Source: Ferrovibrio sp. (GTDB lineage: Bacteria; Pseudomonadota; Alphaproteobacteria; Ferrovibrionales; Ferrovibrionaceae). From it: a stretch of DNA of 64,000 bases. The position numbers and the translations under genes are program-made. The DNA lies in NCBI RefSeq assembly GCF_002796975.1, contig NZ_PEKV01000005.1, positions 166,839 through 230,838 of the forward strand, written 5' to 3'. Positions 59,302 through 64,000 of this stretch are shown here, piece after piece; positions within the stretch are counted from its first letter, which is position 1, and each line of letters opens with the position of its first letter. The notes beneath the pieces are model-generated. The model saw only the letters and a program-made list of their open reading frames with translations, did not search any database and was not told the origin of the DNA.

Positions 59302-59690
59302 TGCGCCTGTTCGTCCTGGCCGGCCTGCTCGCCGGTTCACTGGTCTCCGTTGCTGCTGCACAGCAGAATCCCGCCATGAATCCGGGCGGCAGTCTGGCGC
59401 CGCCACCGAAATTCCTCGGCCGCGACCTGCAGGCGCTCTGCGACAGTGCCGAAGGCAGCGCCCGCCTTACCGGCTGCCTGCGCTACCTGCAGGCCTCGGT
59501 GGCGATGTATGAACTGATCGTCGCCGATGGCAAGGAGATCACCTGGTTCTGCACGCCGCGCGAGGCGCCGGCCGCTCTGTTGCGCCAGCAATTCGTCGAA
59601 TGGGCGAAAGAAAATGGCGATCAACTGGGGCTGGACGCGATCCAGACCGTGCGGCAGGCCATGACCGATGCCTTCCCCTGTCAGGAATAA
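59301..59690 (+). CDS. Rap1a/Tai-like secreted immunity-fold protein
   Basis: 129 residues with a signal peptide (MRLFVLAGLLAGSLVSVAAAQQ). LQALCDSAEGSARLTGCLRYLQASVAMYELIVADGKEITWFCTPREAPAALLRQQFVEWAKENGDQLGLDAIQTVRQAMTDAFPCQE has four cysteines spaced like the Rap1a/Tai fold (C...C...C...C), a family that includes type VI amidase-toxin immunity proteins but also many without toxins nearby. No effector gene is visible here. ATG shares one base with the preceding stop, so it is co-translated with the CinA-like gene. Confidence 0.7.
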   Translation: MRLFVLAGLLAGSLVSVAAAQQNPAMNPGGSLAPPPKFLGRDLQALCDSAEGSARLTGCLRYLQASVAMYELIVADGKEITWFCTPREAPAALLRQQFVEWAKENGDQLGLDAIQTVRQAMTDAFPCQE

Positions 59691-59775
59691 CGCAGGCGTT
59701 ACCGCCGGCCCCATTTCTGCCGTAAGCCCAGCCTAGTCTCAATCTGGTATAGTGCCTCCCGGAGGTCGGGCTGCC

Positions 59776-60129
59776 ATGGGCAGAAACACGCCATTTGCCA
59801 TTCCCGTGCTGACCGTCGCCGGTCTGCTGGCGGCCTGCGGGCCGCCGATGGCCTGGCAGAAGCCCGGCGTCACCCTGGCGGAAGCCCAGGTCGACAGCCG
59901 GGACTGCGCAAACCTGGCGCGCGACCAGGCCTTCCGCGAAAGCTTTTTCGACGGTCCGTTTTACCGCGGCTACTACGGTGCCTGGCCGTCCCGCTTCGGA
60001 CCTTATCCGAGCCCCTATGGCTATTACCGGCATGATGCCTTCATGTACCGGCAGCAGCGCGAAGGCGACCTGCAGAATTTCTGCCTGCGCGCGCGCGGCT
60101 ATCATCTCGCACCGGTGGTGGAACAATAG
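59776..60129 (+). CDS. Small lipoprotein, tandem paralogue 1
   Basis: 117 residues from MGRNTPFAIPVLTVAGLLAACGPP, with lipobox LAAC; a GTG eight codons earlier also exists. The mature part has a Tyr/Pro/Gly-rich middle (FYRGYYGAWPSRFGPYPSPYGYYRHDAF), the segment DSRDCANLARDQAF, and ends NFCLRARGYHLAPVVEQ. The Cys-x-Cys positions (DC..., FC.RARGYHL) and order match the next two genes. No known family by eye. CCCGGAGG precedes the start. Confidence 0.75.
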   Translation: MGRNTPFAIPVLTVAGLLAACGPPMAWQKPGVTLAEAQVDSRDCANLARDQAFRESFFDGPFYRGYYGAWPSRFGPYPSPYGYYRHDAFMYRQQREGDLQNFCLRARGYHLAPVVEQ

Positions 60130-60138
60130 GGGTTGGCG

Positions 60139-60468
60139 ATGCGACACGAGATTGCGCTTCTCTCATTGCTCATTCTGGCCTCCTGTGCGCCGACCACAGA
60201 ATGGGCGCGGACCGAGACATCGCTGGAGCAGCGCCAGAAAGACGAGAAGGAATGCCAGGACATCGCCAACTGGCAGGCGCTGGATGAAAGCGACAAGACG
60301 CGGCCGATCTATCCGCCGTTCCGCGACACCCAGTTCATCGTAGGCGGCGACGAGGATGGTGGCATCACCTCCTCCTATACCCGCCGCGGCCCGCGCATGT
60401 ATGAACTCGCGGAATACTGCATGCAGCAGCGTGGTTACCATCTGCAGCCCATCGCGAAAAAGTCATGA
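60139..60468 (+). CDS. Small lipoprotein, tandem paralogue 2
   Basis: 109 residues from MRHEIALLSLLILASCAP, lipobox LASC; the track ORF uses a TTG two codons earlier. KDEKECQDIANWQALDESDKTRPIYPPF and MYELAEYCMQQRGYHLQPI align with paralogue 3 (SDYKDCRNIAWKQALDESSSTRPLYPPW ... DYCMRERGYRLQVV). Two mature cysteines beyond the lipid-anchored one may pair. Overlaps the next start by four bases. Confidence 0.75.
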   Translation: MRHEIALLSLLILASCAPTTEWARTETSLEQRQKDEKECQDIANWQALDESDKTRPIYPPFRDTQFIVGGDEDGGITSSYTRRGPRMYELAEYCMQQRGYHLQPIAKKS

Positions 60469-60800
60469 TCCGCGTGGCCGCCATTTCGCTTTTTCTGCTG
60501 CTGGCGGCTTGCGCAACGACGCCGACCGAATGGGTGCGCAGCGATACCGGTGCCGTGCAGCGCGACAGCGACTACAAGGATTGCCGCAATATCGCCTGGA
60601 AGCAGGCGCTGGATGAAAGCTCGTCGACACGGCCGCTCTATCCGCCCTGGACCGGCACCGGTTTTAATACATGGGGTGCGCCCTGGCGCGAACCGCGCAC
60701 GCCATCTTACTTTGATCGCGGCCCGCGCGAGGCCGAATTCACCGATTACTGCATGCGCGAGCGCGGCTATCGCCTGCAGGTGGTCGGTTCAGCGCGCTAG
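60465..60800 (+). CDS. Small lipoprotein, tandem paralogue 3
   Basis: 111 residues from MIRVAAISLFLLLAACATTPTEW, lipobox LAAC. Closest to paralogue 2 (shared ALDESxxTRPxYPP, GPR...E...YCM.xRGYxL, TPTEW versus APTTEW). ATGA overlap with the preceding gene shows one transcript. Its 3-prime end overlaps the convergent ABC ATPase gene by 12 bases. Confidence 0.75.
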   Translation: MIRVAAISLFLLLAACATTPTEWVRSDTGAVQRDSDYKDCRNIAWKQALDESSSTRPLYPPWTGTGFNTWGAPWREPRTPSYFDRGPREAEFTDYCMRERGYRLQVVGSAR

Positions 60801-61790
60801 CGGTTCTTCCAGAACGCTGTCTGCCTTGTGGCAGGCCACTGCGCGGCCATCGGGCATTATCCTCAAGTCAGGTGCCGTGGTGTGGCAGCGATCCTTGGCA
60901 TAGGTGCAGCGATCGGCCAGCGCACAGCCGGGCGTCAGTGTCGTCTGGCTCGGCGGGTTGCCCTGCAGCAGGCTGCTGCGGCGCGCCTGACCGGGCGGCG
61001 GCGGTACCGGCTGCGGCAAGGCCGCGAGAAGTGCGCGCGTGTATGGATGCGCTGGCCTGGCGAAGATCGTCGCCGTGCTGCCCTGCTCGACGATGCGGCC
61101 GAGATACATCACAGCCACATGGCTGCACAGATGGTCGATCACCGCCAGGTTATGGCTGATGAACAGATAGGTGATGCCGTAACGCTGCTGCAGATCGGCC
61201 ATCAGGTTCAGCACCTGGGCCTGGACGGAGACATCGAGCGCCGAGACGGCTTCGTCGGCGACGATAAGCTTCGGCCGCGTGATCAGCGCACGGGCAATCG
61301 CGATACGCTGGCGCTGGCCGCCCGAAAATTCATGCGGATATTTTTCCATGTCGCCGGCGCGCAAGCCGACAGTGGCGAGCGTTTCGGCGACGCGATCGCG
61401 CTTTTCCGCGCGCGTCAGCTTCTCCAGCACATCGAGCGGCTCGGCGACGATGCGCTCCACCGTCAGGCGCGGATCGAGCGAGCCATAGGGATCCTGGAAC
61501 ACCATCTGGAAATCGCGCCGCGCCGCGCGCAGCTCTTCGACCGGCAGCGCATTCAGGTCGCGACCGGCAAAGCGCATGCGGCCCCGGCTCGGCCTTTCCA
61601 GCGCCATCACCAGCCGGGCCAAGGTCGACTTGCCGCAGCCGGATTCACCGACGATGCCGAGACTCTCGCCGGCCTGCACGGTCAGCGACACGCCATTGAC
61701 GGCAAAGACCTGTTGCGCCGGCGAAAACGGCGTCGCCCGTTTCAGCACATAGGTCTTGTGGATGTCGTCGAGCTCAACCAGCGCAGTCAT
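60789..61790 (-). CDS. Dipeptide/oligopeptide ABC transporter ATP-binding protein, DppF/OppF type
   Basis: 333 residues from [33 protein letters not shown]; the track ORF begins 11 codons earlier. Walker A GIVGESGCGKSTLARLVMALE, signature FSGGQRQRIAIARALITRPKLIVADEAVSALDVSVQAQVLNL with Walker B, and the C-terminal oligopeptide HPY region with Cys-rich GCALADRCTYAKDRCHTTAP. Overlaps the other ATPase gene by four bases. Heterodimerises with it to power import. Confidence 0.95.
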   Translation of the reverse strand: MTALVELDDIHKTYVLKRATPFSPAQQVFAVNGVSLTVQAGESLGIVGESGCGKSTLARLVMALERPSRGRMRFAGRDLNALPVEELRAARRDFQMVFQDPYGSLDPRLTVERIVAEPLDVLEKLTRAEKRDRVAETLATVGLRAGDMEKYPHEFSGGQRQRIAIARALITRPKLIVADEAVSALDVSVQAQVLNLMADLQQRYGITYLFISHNLAVIDHLCSHVAVMYLGRIVEQGSTATIFARPAHPYTRALLAALPQPVPPPPGQARRSSLLQGNPPSQTTLTPGCALADRCTYAKDRCHTTAPDLRIMPDGRAVACHKADSVLEEPLAR

Positions 61791-62797
61791 GGTGCGCCTA
61801 CTGTCATGTCGGTGCGCCAGCATTCGGCCTGATGCGCCGGGCCGACAGCCGCATTGGGCGGGAACTCGGTGCGGCAGCGCGGCTCGACCAGCTTGCAGCG
61901 GTCGGCAAAGGCGCAGGCAGCCGGCAGATCGTGCAGGTCGGGCACAATGCCGGGAATGGTCGGCAGTTGCGGCCGCGGATGCGAAAGCCCCGGTGCGATA
62001 CGCGGCATGGCGCTGAACAGTCCGCGCGCATAAGGATGCGCCATGCGGGCAAACACCTCGCGCACCGGGCCGGATTCCACCGCGCGGCCGGCATACATCA
62101 CCAGCACGCGGTCCACCGTTTCGGCGATCACGCCGAGATCGTGGCTGATCAGCACCAGGCCCATGCCGGTTTCATCCACCAGCCGCCGGATCAGGTCGAG
62201 TATCTGGCCCTGGATGGTGACGTCCAGGGCCGTTGTCGGCTCGTCGGCGATCAGGATGTCGGGGTCACAGGCCAGCGCCATGGCGATCATCACGCGCTGG
62301 CGCTGGCCGCCCGACAGCTGGTGCGGATAGGCGTCCAGACGACTGCGCGGATTGGGAATGCCGACGCGATCCAGCAACTCGACGGTACGTTCGCGCGCCT
62401 GCGGGCCGCGCAGGCCGAGATGCAGCCGCAGCGGTTCGGCGATCTGGTCGCCGATCCGGTGCAGCGGATTGAGCGAGGTCATCGGCTCCTGGAAGATCAT
62501 CGCCAGGCGGTTGCCGCGCAGGCGGCACAGTTCCTTTTCGCTGGCAGCGAGAAGATCGCGGCCGGCGTAATTCACCTGACCACCCGTGGTGGCGCCATCC
62601 GGCAGCAGGCCCATCAGTGCCAGCGCGGTCAGCGACTTGCCGCTGCCGGATTCACCGACGATGCCGAGCGTCTCACCCTTGCCCAGCTCGAAGCCGATAC
62701 CGCGCACGGCCTCGGCAGGGCCGCGTGCGGTCTGCAGTGCGACACGCAGATCTTTGACCGAGAGAAGCGCGGGCCCGCCTGTTGTCTTCTCTGGCAT
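61787..62797 (-). CDS. Dipeptide/oligopeptide ABC transporter ATP-binding protein, DppD/OppD type
   Basis: 336 residues. [58 protein letters not shown]-loop [24 protein letters not shown], signature [36 protein letters not shown] and C-terminal [16 protein letters not shown]. The DppD/OppD type is shown by the LMGLLP and MTSLNP segments. Stop and the next gene overlap; its start is in the last base of the permease gene stop. Cytoplasmic side of the importer. Confidence 0.95.
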   Translation of the reverse strand: MPEKTTGGPALLSVKDLRVALQTARGPAEAVRGIGFELGKGETLGIVGESGSGKSLTALALMGLLPDGATTGGQVNYAGRDLLAASEKELCRLRGNRLAMIFQEPMTSLNPLHRIGDQIAEPLRLHLGLRGPQARERTVELLDRVGIPNPRSRLDAYPHQLSGGQRQRVMIAMALACDPDILIADEPTTALDVTIQGQILDLIRRLVDETGMGLVLISHDLGVIAETVDRVLVMYAGRAVESGPVREVFARMAHPYARGLFSAMPRIAPGLSHPRPQLPTIPGIVPDLHDLPAACAFADRCKLVEPRCRTEFPPNAAVGPAHQAECWRTDMTVGAP

Positions 62798-63633
62798 CAG
62801 CGTTGCCTCGACAGGCGTGGATCGGTCAGATCGCGCAATCCGTCGCCCAGCAGGTTGAAGCCGAGGACGGCGATGGCGATGGCGAAGCCGGGGAAAACCG
62901 CGAGGAAGGGTGTGCGGAAGACCAGCGCCTGGGCTTCGTTCAGCATGCGGCCCCAGCTCGGCGTCGGCGGCTGGGTGCCCAGCCCGAGGTAGGACAATGC
63001 GGCTTCGGCCAGGATGGCGAGCGCGAACTGGATGGTGGCCTGCACGACGATGACCGCCAGGATATTGGGCAGCACGTGTTCGATGGTGATGCGGAAGCTG
63101 CCCTTGCCGGCGCTGCGGGCCGCCAGGATATAGTCGCGCGCCCAGATCGCATTGGCCGAGCCGCGCACCACGCGGGCGAAAACCGGGATGTTGAAGATCG
63201 CGATGGCGACAACCGAATTCATCGTGCTGGGGCCGAAGATGGCGGCCAGCATGATCGCTGACAGAATGGCGGGAAACGCGAAGGTGAAATCGGCAAAGCG
63301 CATCACCAGCTCTTCGATCCAGCCGCGTCTTGCCGCCGCCAGCAGGCCGAGCGCGCTGCCCAGCGCCAGCCCGCCGCCGACCGCCAGCAGCCCGACGGTG
63401 AGCGAGTTCTGCGCGCCGGCCAGGATCAGCGACAGCACGTCGCGGCCAAAGGAATCGGTACCGAGCCAGTAGTCGGCCGAGGGCATCGCCATGCGGTGGC
63501 GGATGTTGATGGCGGTCGGTGAATATGGCGTCCAGACCAGCGACAGCAAAGCCATGCCCAGCACAAAGCCGGTCAGGACCGCGCCGACCACGAAGCTGCG
63601 ATGTTTGAATGCGCGTTTGATGAAGCTAGACAT
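62797..63633 (-). CDS. ABC transporter permease, DppC/OppC type
   Basis: 278 residues with six transmembrane segments. The N-terminal helix and extracytoplasmic strand (LVWTPYSPTAINIRHRMAMPSADYWLGTDSFGRDVLSLILAGAQNSLTVGLLAV) and the EAA loop ARDYILAARSAGKGSFRITIEHVLPNILAVIVVQATIQFALAILAEAALSYLGLGTQPPTPSWGRMLNEAQ are diagnostic of DppC. Overlaps the DppB gene by eight bases and the DppD-type ATPase gene by one. Confidence 0.95.
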   Translation of the reverse strand: MSSFIKRAFKHRSFVVGAVLTGFVLGMALLSLVWTPYSPTAINIRHRMAMPSADYWLGTDSFGRDVLSLILAGAQNSLTVGLLAVGGGLALGSALGLLAAARRGWIEELVMRFADFTFAFPAILSAIMLAAIFGPSTMNSVVAIAIFNIPVFARVVRGSANAIWARDYILAARSAGKGSFRITIEHVLPNILAVIVVQATIQFALAILAEAALSYLGLGTQPPTPSWGRMLNEAQALVFRTPFLAVFPGFAIAIAVLGFNLLGDGLRDLTDPRLSRQR

Positions 63634-64000
63634 CCTGCGCCTTCAGTCGCGGATCGATCACCGCGTAAAGCACATCCACGATGAAATTCACGGCCACGAC
63701 CGTGAAGGCCAGCAGGATCACGGCGGCTTTCACCACTTCGATATCGCGGTTGCTGATCGCCTGGAAGATCAGACGACCCAATCCGGGTAGGGAAAATACC
63801 TGTTCAACAACAATGGTGCCGGTCAGCAGGTTGCCGAACTGCAGTCCGATCACGGTGATCACCGGGATCAGCGCGTTGCGCAGCACATGGCCCCACAATA
63901 CCGACTGGCGGCTCAGGCCTTTGGCGCGCGCGGTGCGCACGAAATCCTCGCGCAGCACTTCCAGCACCGAGGAGCGCGTGATCCGCGCGAGGATGGCGGC
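63626..64000 (-). CDS. ABC transporter permease, DppB/OppB type (N-terminus beyond window edge)
   Basis: The frame remains open to base 64000, so at least 124 residues are present and the N-terminal part is missing; the internal GTG used by the ORF track is only part of it. ILARITRSSVLEVLREDFVRTARAKGLSRQSVLWGHVLRNALIPVITVIGLQFGNLLTGTIVVEQVFSLPGLGRLIFQAISNRDIEVVKAAVILLAFTVVAVNFIVDVLYAVIDPRLK is the EAA-loop half of DppB. A peptide-binding protein gene is expected further right. Confidence 0.93.
   Translation of the reverse strand, partial: AAILARITRSSVLEVLREDFVRTARAKGLSRQSVLWGHVLRNALIPVITVIGLQFGNLLTGTIVVEQVFSLPGLGRLIFQAISNRDIEVVKAAVILLAFTVVAVNFIVDVLYAVIDPRLKAQDV

Overview
The window is high-GC bacterial chromosome of alphaproteobacterial type. 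Support comes from the five-gene atpHAGDC cluster lacking the F0 genes, the BluB, ThiC and Tim44-domain genes, the many TRAP and TTT binding-protein transporters, and dispersed 'GTCGTTCCCGCGAAAGCGGGAAC' and 'TCATGGCCGGGCTTGACCCGGCCATGA' palindromes. I would guess a Rhodospirillales-like heterotroph, but a marker-gene search would be needed to say so. I see no rRNA, tRNA, CRISPR array, transposase or prophage.

Layout. 1-6.8 kb: a truncated TAXI-type TRAP binding protein, a LysR regulator divergent from a DadA-like FAD oxidoreductase, then an RpiR regulator / class III aminotransferase / BKACE operon on the minus strand. 6.8-15 kb: a LysR regulator and a long plus-strand operon (DUF1445 protein, TRAP dctP-dctQ-dctM, DUF2848 protein, pxpB-pxpC-pxpA 5-oxoprolinase). 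An identical-type LysR palindrome lies in front of both the regulator and the operon. 15-17.4 kb: an inverse-autotransporter-like surface protein and a TetR regulator. 17.5-26.3 kb: a tripartite tricarboxylate transporter (TctC-TctB-TctA) followed by a five-gene catabolic operon (two isomerase/epimerase TIM barrels, an enolase-superfamily enzyme, a Gfo/Idh/MocA oxidoreductase, a DUF993 aldolase-like protein). Both units carry the same GTAACTGAC-yr-GTTAC operator, so the TetR protein probably controls both.

26.4-38.2 kb: the complete urea module, ureD, then a near-perfect sigma-54 promoter, urtABCDE, ureABC and ureEFG. It takes up urea and hydrolyses it to ammonia under nitrogen control. Two dispersed palindromes sit inside this operon and UreC has an unusual N-terminal insertion. 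38-44 kb: single genes (DUF805, XRE/MmyB regulator, SnoaL-like, KDPG aldolase, DUF1272, glycerol kinase, a lipoprotein hydrolase, an unrecognised small protein trailed by degenerate 10-bp repeats). 44.5-49.5 kb: atpHAGDC. 49.5-52.1 kb: an MBOAT/SGNH O-acetylation pair. 52.1-58.5 kb, minus strand: bluB, a Tim44-domain protein, thiC with a TPP riboswitch, an SdpI-like membrane protein, radC, map, sfsA. 58.5-60.8 kb: a CinA-type molybdopterin-binding protein, a Rap1a-like secreted protein and three tandem related small lipoproteins. 60.8-64 kb, minus strand: a dipeptide/oligopeptide ABC transporter running off the right edge.

Recurring architecture: in three unrelated transporter operons (TRAP, TTT, Urt) a strong GC-rich hairpin lies immediately after the binding-protein gene and before the permease genes, a likely device for keeping the binding protein in excess.
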